Assembly (NCBI GenBank): GCA_036389395.1
Contig: DASVPY010000020.1
Coordinates: 1 to 64,000 of the forward strand
DNA: 64,000 nt
Origin: QHXQ01 sp036389395
GTDB taxonomy: Bacteria > Acidobacteriota > Blastocatellia > Pyrinomonadales > Pyrinomonadaceae
Reading direction: 5' to 3'
The translations under genes and the position numbers were made by a program. How positions within the stretch are numbered: the first letter of the stretch is position 1; each line of letters starts with the position of its first letter. Shown here one piece after another: positions 19,535-26,239 of this stretch. The notes beneath the pieces were generated by a model. That model ran no database searches. It saw only the letters and a program-made list of their open reading frames with translations, and was not told the DNA's origin.

Positions 19535-20935
19535 TTGGCGGACGAACGGACGAGCGGCGCGCGTTACGCGAACCGCACGCAGGTGTGTCGCAGTTGCGGC
19601 GCGCTCGTGGGCGCGGGCGAGGCGGCGTGCGGCGTCTGCGGCGCGCCGGTCGGCGCGGGCGCGGAGGCGGCGCGCGCGCCGCGGCACGACGCGGAGACGC
19701 TGCGCTTCGCGCACGCCATCCTGCGGCGGCCCGCCACGTTCACCTTCGTCTTCCTCGCGCTTAACGTCTTCGTCTTCCTGCTGATGGAGAAGTTCTCGCT
19801 GCCGGGCGGCACGGGCAACTTCGAGGTGCTGCGCGCCTACGGCGCGAAGTACAACTCGCTCATCAACCAGGGCGAGTGGTGGCGGCTCGTCACGCCGGTC
19901 TTCATCCACATCGGCTGGATACACCTGCTGGTGAACATGTACAGCCTGTTCGCCATCGGCCCTTACGTCGAGCGGCTCTACGGCTCGGCCAAGTTCGTCT
20001 GCTTCTGGATCGTGACCGGAATAGCGGGCGTCGGCGCGAGCTACCTGACTTCGAGTTCGGGCGTGCGCCCGGCGGGCGTGCTCGGGCAGTTCCTATTTCG
20101 CGGCGGCGACGGGCCGAGCGCGGGCGCGTCGGGCGCGCTGTTCGGGCTGGTCGGCGTGCTGTTCGTCTTCGGCTTGAAGTTCCGGCGCGAACTGCCCGAC
20201 GGCTTCAAGCGCGCGTTCGGCTTCGGCATGTTGCCGACGATCTTGGTCAACCTCTTCATCGGCTACTCGATCCCGATGATCGACAACGCGGCGCACCTGG
20301 GCGGCTTCGCCGCGGGCTGCGTGCTGGCGCTGCTGGTCGGCTACAAGCGGCCGGGCCCGCGCGGCTCGGTCGCCGTCGTGTGGCACGTCCTGCAAGTCGC
20401 GGCCCTCGCGCTCGTCGCCGTCAGCTTCGGCGAGGTCGCGCGCCACATGGGCGAGGCCCGCCCGCACTTCGACAACGCGGGCGCGCGGCTCGTCAGGTCG
20501 AACGGTCTCGACATAGACGGCTACATCAGCGCGATGAACGAGGGGCAGCGCGCCTTCCACGCGCTCAGGGCCGGCGAGGCGGACGCGGCGGCGGCCAACC
20601 GCGCCGTCGAACAACTCGACCGCGTCCGGCCCTTCGAGCCGCAGGCGGACGCCTTGCGCGGCGAGCTGAAGCAACTCGTCGTGCGCGCGGGCGAGTACGC
20701 CGCGCGCCCCGACAAGGAGCGGCGCACGCCGCAGGCGCTCGCCGAAGCCAAGCGGCTCGACAAGGATTTCGCCGACTGGGAGACGCGCTCCGACAGTTGG
20801 GTCAAAACCGAGGGGCAGAAATACGGTCTGCGCTTGTTGGAGCCGGGGGAGGGCGAACAGCAAGAGCAGCCGCGCGAGGGCGCGCCGCCCGCCGACCGGC
20901 AAAAGGGCCAGACGCCCGCGCCGCCCGACAAGTGA
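19535..20935 (+). CDS. Rhomboid family intramembrane protease with N-terminal zinc ribbon
   Basis: A 466-residue membrane protein. Residues 18-35 form a short zinc ribbon (CRSC...CGVC). Six or so membrane segments follow, with HIGWIHLLVNMYSLF, the catalytic serine in GPSAGASGALFGL and the catalytic histidine in NAAHLGGFAAG, so the Ser-His dyad is intact. After the membrane core there is a soluble, charged tail of about 150 residues ending in a Gln/Glu/Pro-rich low-complexity stretch. TTG at 19535 is preferred because GGAG lies just upstream; the frame is open to 19484. Substrate unknown. It is divergent from the subtilase gene and shares its upstream region. Confidence 0.9.
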   Translation: MADERTSGARYANRTQVCRSCGALVGAGEAACGVCGAPVGAGAEAARAPRHDAETLRFAHAILRRPATFTFVFLALNVFVFLLMEKFSLPGGTGNFEVLRAYGAKYNSLINQGEWWRLVTPVFIHIGWIHLLVNMYSLFAIGPYVERLYGSAKFVCFWIVTGIAGVGASYLTSSSGVRPAGVLGQFLFRGGDGPSAGASGALFGLVGVLFVFGLKFRRELPDGFKRAFGFGMLPTILVNLFIGYSIPMIDNAAHLGGFAAGCVLALLVGYKRPGPRGSVAVVWHVLQVAALALVAVSFGEVARHMGEARPHFDNAGARLVRSNGLDIDGYISAMNEGQRAFHALRAGEADAAAANRAVEQLDRVRPFEPQADALRGELKQLVVRAGEYAARPDKERRTPQALAEAKRLDKDFADWETRSDSWVKTEGQKYGLRLLEPGEGEQQEQPREGAPPADRQKGQTPAPPDK

Positions 20936-21023
20936 GCGTGCGCCCCGCGTCGCGCTTCAGGCCGTGAACGACGCGACACGCTTTAAGCCGCGAACAATTT
21001 CAGACAGGAGAAGCTAACTAACG

Positions 21024-21914
21024 ATGGCGATTCAGAAAGTGGGTGTGCTCGGCTGCGGCCTGATGGGTTCGGGCATCGCGCAGACGGCGGCCACCGCCGG
21101 CTTCGACGTGACGGTGCGCGAGGTGACGAACGAGTTGTGCGAGCGCGGCTTCGCCGGCATTGATAAGTCGCTGGCGAAGTTCGCCGAGAAGGGCACGATC
21201 ACGGCCGAGGAGCAGGCGGCCATCCGCGGCCGTTTGCGCGGCACGACCAACCTCGAAGACCTCGCCGACTGCGACATCATCATCGAAGCGATCATCGAGA
21301 ACCTCGATCTCAAGCGCGAGACCTACCAGCAGCTCGACCGGCTCTGCAAGCCGGAGACGATCTTCGCCTCCAACACCTCCTCGCTCTCGATCACGGAGAT
21401 GCTGACGGCGACCGCCGCCGCGCGCCAGCGCCGCTTCATCGGGCTGCACTTCTTCAACCCCGTGCCGCTGATGAAGCTGGTCGAAGTCATCCGCACGATC
21501 CTGACGGACGAGGCGGTCTACGACGAGGCGGTCGAGTTCGGCCGCCGGCTCGGCAAAGTGCCGGTGCGCGCCGACGACCGCAGCGGCTTCATCGTCAACC
21601 GCCTGCTCGTGCCCTACCTGCTCGACGCGATCCGCGCGCTCGAAGAGGGCGTCGGCTCCGTCGTGGACATAGACAACGCGATGAAGCTCGGCTGCGGCTA
21701 CCCGATGGGCCCGCTGACGCTGCTGGACTTCGTCGGCCTCGACACGACCTACTACATCGCCGAGATCATGTTCGCGGAGTTCCGCGAGCGCCGCTTCGCC
21801 CCGCCCCCGCTCCTCAAGCGCATGGTCATGGCCGGCCTCTACGGGCGCAAGACCGGGCGCGGCTTCTACGACTACGCCGACGCCAAGAACCCCCAGCCGA
21901 TGAAGCTGGTGTGA
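21024..21914 (+). CDS. 3-hydroxybutyryl-CoA dehydrogenase
   Basis: A 296-residue NAD(P)-dependent 3-hydroxyacyl-CoA dehydrogenase (Hbd/PaaH family) that interconverts 3-hydroxybutyryl-CoA and acetoacetyl-CoA. The Rossmann motif is GVLGCGLMGSGIAQ, the catalytic His and its partner lie in GLHFFNPVPLMKLVEV, and the C-terminal dimer domain has GYPMGPLTLLDFVGLDT and YGRKTGRGFYDY. AGGAG precedes the ATG. The enoyl-CoA hydratase gene follows after 90 bases, so the pair would carry two successive beta-oxidation-type or butyrate-type steps. Confidence 0.95.
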   Translation: MAIQKVGVLGCGLMGSGIAQTAATAGFDVTVREVTNELCERGFAGIDKSLAKFAEKGTITAEEQAAIRGRLRGTTNLEDLADCDIIIEAIIENLDLKRETYQQLDRLCKPETIFASNTSSLSITEMLTATAAARQRRFIGLHFFNPVPLMKLVEVIRTILTDEAVYDEAVEFGRRLGKVPVRADDRSGFIVNRLLVPYLLDAIRALEEGVGSVVDIDNAMKLGCGYPMGPLTLLDFVGLDTTYYIAEIMFAEFRERRFAPPPLLKRMVMAGLYGRKTGRGFYDYADAKNPQPMKLV

Positions 21915-21920
21915 GGCATC

Positions 21921-21993
21921 GTTCAAAGTTCAAGGTTCAACGTTCAAGGTTAGCTGCTATCGAACCTTGAACTTTGAACCTTGAACTTTGAAC
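21921..21993. repeat. Intergenic palindrome, GAACCTTGAACTTTGAAC family
   Basis: Arms 21921-21951 and 21963-21993 pair at 30 of 31 positions around an 11-nt loop. Each arm repeats the word TTCAAAG/TTCAAGG. A further direct unit continues to about 22014 and runs into the 5' end of the next gene. Relatives: 58812-58880, and a lone half-arm at 44799-44813. Confidence 0.9.
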
Positions 21994-22004
21994 TCAGACG
22001 AACC

Positions 22005-22784
22005 TTGAACTCCGATCTCATCGTCGAAGCGCGCGGCGCGGTGCTCGGCGTGACGCTGAACCGGCCGGCGAAGCGGAACGCGCTGACGGGCGCGATGCTC
22101 GCGCAACTGGCCGCCGTCTTCGCGGACGTGGCGGCGCGGCGCGACCTGCGCGCCGTCATCCTGCGCGCCGCGGGGCCGGACTTCTGCGCCGGGACGGACA
22201 TCAACGAGTTAACGGAACTGGACGAAGCGGGCGCGCGGCGCAAGGCGGCCGAGGGGCAGGCGGTGTGCGACGCGATTGAGTTGTGCGGCACGCCCGTCGT
22301 CGCGGCGGTGCAGGGCGCGGCGGCGGGCGGCGGCTGCGAGTTGGCGCTGGCGTGCCACCTGCGCGTGGCCGCCCGTGACGCGAGCTTCCGGCTGCCGGAG
22401 GTCGAACTGGGCGTCATCCCCGCTTACGGCGGCACGCAGCGGCTCGCGCGCCTCACGGGGCCGGGCCGCGCCTTCGCCGCGCTCCTCGCGGGCGACGACC
22501 TCACGGCGGCCGAAGCCCTGCGGCTCGGTCTCGTCCAGAGCGTACACGCGCCGGCCGATCTGCCGGCGGCGGCCGACCGACTCGCGGCCGCGATCACAGA
22601 GACGGCCGCGCCGCTCGCCGTGCGCGCCTGCCTCGAAGCCGTCACGCGCGGCGCGCGCCTGCCGCTCGCAGAAGGTCTCCAACTCGAAGCCGAACTCTTC
22701 GGCCGCCTCTTCGCCACCGCCGACGTGCGCGAAGGCACGCGCGCCTTCCTGGAGAAGCGCCGGCCGGAATTTAAAGGACAGTAG
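22005..22784 (+). CDS. Enoyl-CoA hydratase/isomerase family protein
   Basis: A 259-residue crotonase-fold enzyme that would hydrate 2-enoyl-CoA to 3-hydroxyacyl-CoA, fitting the dehydrogenase gene upstream. Signature features are LNRPAKRNALTGAM, the CoA/oxyanion segment DFCAGTDINEL, AAGGGCELALACHLRVAARDA and the glutamate in FRLPEVELGVIPAYGGTQRL. The start is uncertain: TTG 22005 is closest to homology, while the frame is open to TTG 21981 inside the palindrome arm, so repeat sequence supplies the leader or the first few codons. No strong ribosome binding site is visible. Confidence 0.9.
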   Translation: MNSDLIVEARGAVLGVTLNRPAKRNALTGAMLAQLAAVFADVAARRDLRAVILRAAGPDFCAGTDINELTELDEAGARRKAAEGQAVCDAIELCGTPVVAAVQGAAAGGGCELALACHLRVAARDASFRLPEVELGVIPAYGGTQRLARLTGPGRAFAALLAGDDLTAAEALRLGLVQSVHAPADLPAAADRLAAAITETAAPLAVRACLEAVTRGARLPLAEGLQLEAELFGRLFATADVREGTRAFLEKRRPEFKGQ

Positions 22785-22785
22785 G

Positions 22786-22989
22786 CAGGAGTCAGGAGTC
22801 AGAAGCCAGAAGAGAATTAGAGGCCGGCAGGCGGCAGGCGGAAGACGAACGGCCGGCCTCTGCTGATGAGTGGCCCGCTTCTCGCTTTGACTCCCGCTCC
22901 CTCCTTCCGGTTTCCGCTTTCTGACTTCTGAAGTCAGAAGAATAGCCCGCTCCTCATTCTAGCTTCTGGCTTCTGGCTCCTGGCTGCTG
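22786..22989. repeat. Intergenic palindrome, CAGGAGTCAGAAG family, with inner hairpins
   Basis: Outer arms 22786-22812 and 22963-22989 pair at 24 of 27 positions. The 150-nt interior contains further inverted pairs, GAGGCCGG / CCGGCCTC in 22820-22860 and CTGACTTC-T-GAAGTCAG at 22921-22937. It fills most of the gap before ribH. I looked for an FMN riboswitch here and saw none. Sister copy 62104-62214. Confidence 0.85.
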
Positions 22990-23081
22990 CTCCCGTTTTC
23001 GTCCCCACTTGTCACTCGTCACTCGTCACTCTATACTGCGTTTGCATCAATCCCTATGCAACTCGGAGTCGCCAAAGTCTC

Positions 23082-23558
23082 TTGCAACCCGTGACACATC
23101 AAGGCCGGCTGAACGCCGCGGGCTTTCGGTTCGCGTTGGTGTCGAGTCGCTGGAACGACTTCCTGACGGCGCGGCTCGTCGAGGGCGCGCTCGACGCGCT
23201 CGAACGTTTGGGCGCGGCCGCCGAAGCGGTGGCGCACTTCCGCGTGCCCGGCTCGTTCGAGATTCCGCTGGTCGCGCGCAAGCTGGCCGCGTCCGGCAAG
23301 TACGACGCCGTCGTCTGCCTCGGCACGGTCATCCGCGGGCTGACGCCGCACTTCGAGTACGTCGCGGGCGAGGTCACGAAGGGCATCGCGCAGGCGGGCA
23401 TGGAGACGGGCGTGCCGGTCGTCTACGGCATCGTCACCGCCGACACGTTGGAGCAGGCGATTGATCGGGCCGGCGTCAAAGCCGGCAACAAAGGGTTCGA
23501 GGCCGCAATGGCGGCCGTCGAGTTGGTCAATCTTTATAAGGAAGCGTTTACCGATTGA
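23082..23558 (+). CDS. ribH: 6,7-dimethyl-8-ribityllumazine synthase
   Basis: A 158-residue lumazine synthase, which joins 5-amino-6-ribitylaminouracil with 3,4-dihydroxybutanone phosphate in the penultimate step of riboflavin synthesis. Substrate-contact motifs are present: SRWNDFLTARLVEGA, VPGSFEIPLVARKLA, CLGTVIRGLTPHFEYVAGEV and the C-terminal NKGFEAAMAAVELVNL. It has the usual length. TTG at 23082 or GTG at 23091 starts the frame. ribH followed by nusB, as here, is a widespread arrangement. Confidence 0.95.
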   Translation: MQPVTHQGRLNAAGFRFALVSSRWNDFLTARLVEGALDALERLGAAAEAVAHFRVPGSFEIPLVARKLAASGKYDAVVCLGTVIRGLTPHFEYVAGEVTKGIAQAGMETGVPVVYGIVTADTLEQAIDRAGVKAGNKGFEAAMAAVELVNLYKEAFTD

Positions 23559-23560
23559 GT

Positions 23561-23640
23561 GATTGCGGAGTGCGGAGTGCGGATTAACAGAACTGCGCTG
23601 GTCTTTTTAATCCGCACTCCGCACTCCGCACTCCGCAATC
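23561..23640. repeat. Intergenic palindrome, GATTGCGGAGTGC family, unequal arms
   Basis: Left arm 23561-23586 and right arm 23608-23640 match perfectly, except that the right arm has three copies of a 7-nt unit (GCACTCC) where the left has two. The copy-number difference shows unit gain or loss within one arm. It starts two bases after the ribH stop. Confidence 0.9.
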
Positions 23641-23655
23641 CATTCATGGGGTGTT

Positions 23656-24183
23656 ATGGGTTCCAGGCGTAAGGCGCGCGAGTGCGCCTTGCAGATGCTC
23701 TTTGCGGCGGACGTGGCGGGCGGGCAGTTGCGGCTCGACGAGTTGGTGCACGACTACTGGGCGGAGCTGTCCGAGGGCGAGCAGCAGGAGGCGGCGCGCG
23801 ACTTCGCCACCCGGCTCGTGACCGGCACGCTCGCGCACCTCGCGGAGATCGACGAGCGGATCAAGTCGCGCGCCGAGCACTGGCGCATCTCGCGCATGGC
23901 GGTCGTGGATCGTAACGTGCTGCGCCTCGCCGTCTACGAGTTCCTGCACGAGCCGACGCCGCGCACCGTCGTCATCAACGAGGCCTTGGAGATCGCGCGC
24001 CGCTTCTCGACCTTCGAGGCCACGCAGTTCATCAACGGCATCCTCGACGCCATCAAGCGCGACCTCGATCACGAGCGCCCGCAAGCGCCCCCCGCCCCCG
24101 GCCACAAGCCCGACGACGACGAGACCGCCGACAACGACGCCCACGACGGCGACGACGAAGAGCGCATCGCGTCGGCGAGCTAA
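23656..24183 (+). CDS. nusB: Transcription antitermination factor NusB
   Basis: A 175-residue NusB that, with NusE/S10, binds boxA RNA and promotes rRNA antitermination. Conserved features: RRKARECALQMLFAADV at the N-terminus, ISRMAVVDRNVLRLAVYEFL and the helix VVINEALEIARRFSTFEATQFINGILDAI. A 35-residue acidic tail rich in Asp and Pro extends beyond the usual end. ATG at 23656 begins right at the family start. It follows ribH with a palindrome between. Confidence 0.95.
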   Translation: MGSRRKARECALQMLFAADVAGGQLRLDELVHDYWAELSEGEQQEAARDFATRLVTGTLAHLAEIDERIKSRAEHWRISRMAVVDRNVLRLAVYEFLHEPTPRTVVINEALEIARRFSTFEATQFINGILDAIKRDLDHERPQAPPAPGHKPDDDETADNDAHDGDDEERIASAS

Positions 24184-24215
24184 AGTAGAAGGGCGCAGGG
24201 CGGAAGCGAAGTGGA

Positions 24216-24338
24216 AAGGCGCAGGGCGAAGGGCGAAAGTTAGGACGGCGCTGCGCGCCGAGCTTTTTCAGATGCTCATCTGAAAAAAAGATCACGCCGT
24301 CAGGCGTGTCCTAACTTTCGCCCTTCGCCCTGCGCCTT
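24216..24338. repeat. Intergenic palindrome, AGGGCGAAGGGCGAAAG family, perfect 31-bp arms with nested hairpins
   Basis: Arms 24216-24246 and 24308-24338 are exact reverse complements over 31 nt. Nested inside is a perfect 11-bp hairpin with a 2-nt loop (24264-24287, TTTTTCAGATG stem) and a smaller CACGCC/GGCGTG stem. It separates convergent nusB and amidase genes; the repeat words continue past the arm to the amidase stop codon. Confidence 0.9.
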
Positions 24339-24344
24339 GCGCCT

Positions 24345-25763
24345 TTAGAGTTGCGGTCGCCGCTTGTGCCAGTCCGTCGCCTGCTGGTAGCGGGCGGCGA
24401 CGGCGACGAGGAGGTCTTCGCTCCAGGCGGGGCCGACGAACTGGATGCCGGTGGGCAGACCGGCCTGGCCGAAGCCGTTGGGCACGGAGATCGCGGGCAC
24501 GCCGACGGCGTTGCTCGCGCCGATGGGCGACGCGGCGGTGACGCCCGGCCACGCCTCGCCGAAGCTCTTGGCGACGGGGTACGAGACGGTCGCGCGCGAA
24601 GGGGCGACGAGCAGGTCGAAGCCCTTGAACATCTCGGCCCACGCACGCCGCATCGGCGCGCGCAGGCGCATCGCGTGCAGGTAGTCAACGGCCGGCACGA
24701 GCAGCATCGCGTAGCCGCCGATGCGATCTTCGGGCACGGCCAGCTCCTTCGCGCGCCCCGACTCGATCAGCTCGCGGAACGCGCTCCCGCCCTCCGCGTC
24801 CACAATCGTCCCGACCACAGGCCCGTAAGGGAAGTCCGGCAGCTTCACGTCCATCTTGACCTCGGCGAATTTCTTGAACCACTCGACCGAGGCGAGGAAG
24901 TTGGCACGCACTTCCGCCTGCGCCTTCTCGTAGGAGTCCTTCAGGACGCCGACGCGTAGGCGTTGCAGGCGCGCGGAGCTGAGGCGCGCGAGCGCGTCGG
25001 ACGGATAACGAAAAGGCTTGTCGTGCGAGGTCGGGTCGAGCGGGTCGCGCCCGGCGATGGCGGCGAGCACGAGACCGCAGTCGGCCGCCGAACGGCACAT
25101 CGGCCCGAGCTTGTCGAGCGTCCACGCCAAGGCCATCGCGCCGTGGCGCGAGACGCGCCCGTAGGTGGGCCTGAGACCCGTCACGCCGCAGAAGGCCGCG
25201 GGCGTGATGATCGAGCCGGAAGTCTCCGAGCCGATGGCGAAGGCGACGAGACCGGCGGCGACCGCCGCGCCCGGCCCCGAAGACGAGCCGCCGCTCCAAT
25301 ACTCCGTGTTCCAGGGCGTGCGCCCCGCGCCCGTCAGACTCGCCTCGGCGTGGTTGTAGCCCATGCCGCCCGCCAGTTCGACCATCGCCAGCTTCGCCAA
25401 GAGGATCGCGCCCGCCGCGCGCAGACGCTTGATGACCGTCGCGTCCTCTTTAAAGCGTTGCTCCTTGTAAGGCGCAGCGCCCCAGGTGGTCGGCGCGTCG
25501 CGCGTCGCCAGCAGGTCTTTCGCGCCCCAGGGGATGCCGTGCAGCGGCCCGCGGTAACGCCCCTGCTTGATCTCGCGCTCGGCCTGCCGCGCTTCGCGCA
25601 ACGCGCTCTCGCGCATGACGGTGACGACCGCGCCGAGCCGCGGGCCGTGTCGTTCGAGCCGTTCGAGATATCCAGTTGTCAACTCGACGGGCGAGAGCGT
25701 GCGCGCGCGCAACTGCGCGCCCAACTCCGTGACGGAAGCGAAGAAGATGTCGTCGCTGAGCAT
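24345..25763 (-). CDS. Amidase (amidase signature family)
   Basis: A 472-residue amidase-signature enzyme that hydrolyses a C-N amide bond. The Ser-cisSer-Lys triad is visible: Lys in GIPWGAKDL, the cis-Ser in the Gly/Ser motif GGSSSGPGAAVAAG, and the nucleophile in GSETSGSIITPAAFCG, followed by GLRPTYGRVSRHG. There is no signal peptide of its own. The preceding small gene encodes a Tat-signal protein 24 bases upstream, so co-export or complex formation is possible but speculative. Substrate cannot be told from sequence; it is not the GatCAB subunit A, since GatB/C are absent. Confidence 0.92.
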   Translation of the reverse strand: MLSDDIFFASVTELGAQLRARTLSPVELTTGYLERLERHGPRLGAVVTVMRESALREARQAEREIKQGRYRGPLHGIPWGAKDLLATRDAPTTWGAAPYKEQRFKEDATVIKRLRAAGAILLAKLAMVELAGGMGYNHAEASLTGAGRTPWNTEYWSGGSSSGPGAAVAAGLVAFAIGSETSGSIITPAAFCGVTGLRPTYGRVSRHGAMALAWTLDKLGPMCRSAADCGLVLAAIAGRDPLDPTSHDKPFRYPSDALARLSSARLQRLRVGVLKDSYEKAQAEVRANFLASVEWFKKFAEVKMDVKLPDFPYGPVVGTIVDAEGGSAFRELIESGRAKELAVPEDRIGGYAMLLVPAVDYLHAMRLRAPMRRAWAEMFKGFDLLVAPSRATVSYPVAKSFGEAWPGVTAASPIGASNAVGVPAISVPNGFGQAGLPTGIQFVGPAWSEDLLVAVAARYQQATDWHKRRPQL

Positions 25764-25787
25764 GATGACGAAAGCGGGCGGCGGGGT

Positions 25788-26159
25788 TCAGGCGTTGAAG
25801 ACGAAATCCGGCTCGTCGGCGTTCTCAAGTTTGGTGGCGCGCAGGCGCTCGCCGGTGCGGACGTTGCCTTCGAGGTCGCGCGTGACGCGCGCCAACTCGT
25901 CCGGCGTCAGCTTGTCGCCGAAGCGGAGGCGCGCGACCTCGCCGTAGGCGACGGCGAGGGGCGAGGGCGGTTGTTGCTGTTGCGGCGTCGGCGTCGCGTC
26001 GGGCTTGGGCGGCGCGGTCGCCTCGCGGGTCGCGGGCGGCGTCTGCGCTTGGGTCAGCGTGGCGGCGAGCGGGGCGGCGGCGAGCGCGGTCGCCACGGCT
26101 TTGGCGAAACGGCGGCGCGCGTGGTCGGGCGCGCGCTCTGTGCGCGGCGGCTTCTTCAT
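25788..26159 (-). CDS. Small Tat-signal protein of unknown function, partner of amidase
   Basis: A 123-residue protein. It starts with a twin-arginine-like signal (ARRRFAKAVATALAAAPLAATL), then a Pro/Thr/Gln-rich linker, and a conserved-looking C-terminal segment (VAYGEVARLRFGDKLTPDELARVTRDLEGNVRTGERLR). I do not recognise a named domain. Its gene lies between the GH31 gene and the amidase gene on the same strand, 24 bases from the amidase, which suggests a functional pair. Small proteins of this layout next to amidases would be worth a synteny check. Confidence 0.75.
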   Translation of the reverse strand: MKKPPRTERAPDHARRRFAKAVATALAAAPLAATLTQAQTPPATREATAPPKPDATPTPQQQQPPSPLAVAYGEVARLRFGDKLTPDELARVTRDLEGNVRTGERLRATKLENADEPDFVFNA

Positions 26160-26239
26160 GGGCGTTTCACGACCGGCGGTTTGGTTTAAGACTTACGCCG
26201 CGAAGCTATAACACGCGGGCCGGCGCGGCGCAAACAACT

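Noticed and set aside
22786..23081. FMN riboswitch upstream of ribH
   Set aside because: No RFN-like conserved pairing elements are visible; the gap is occupied by the CAGGAGTCAGAAG palindrome and its inner hairpins.
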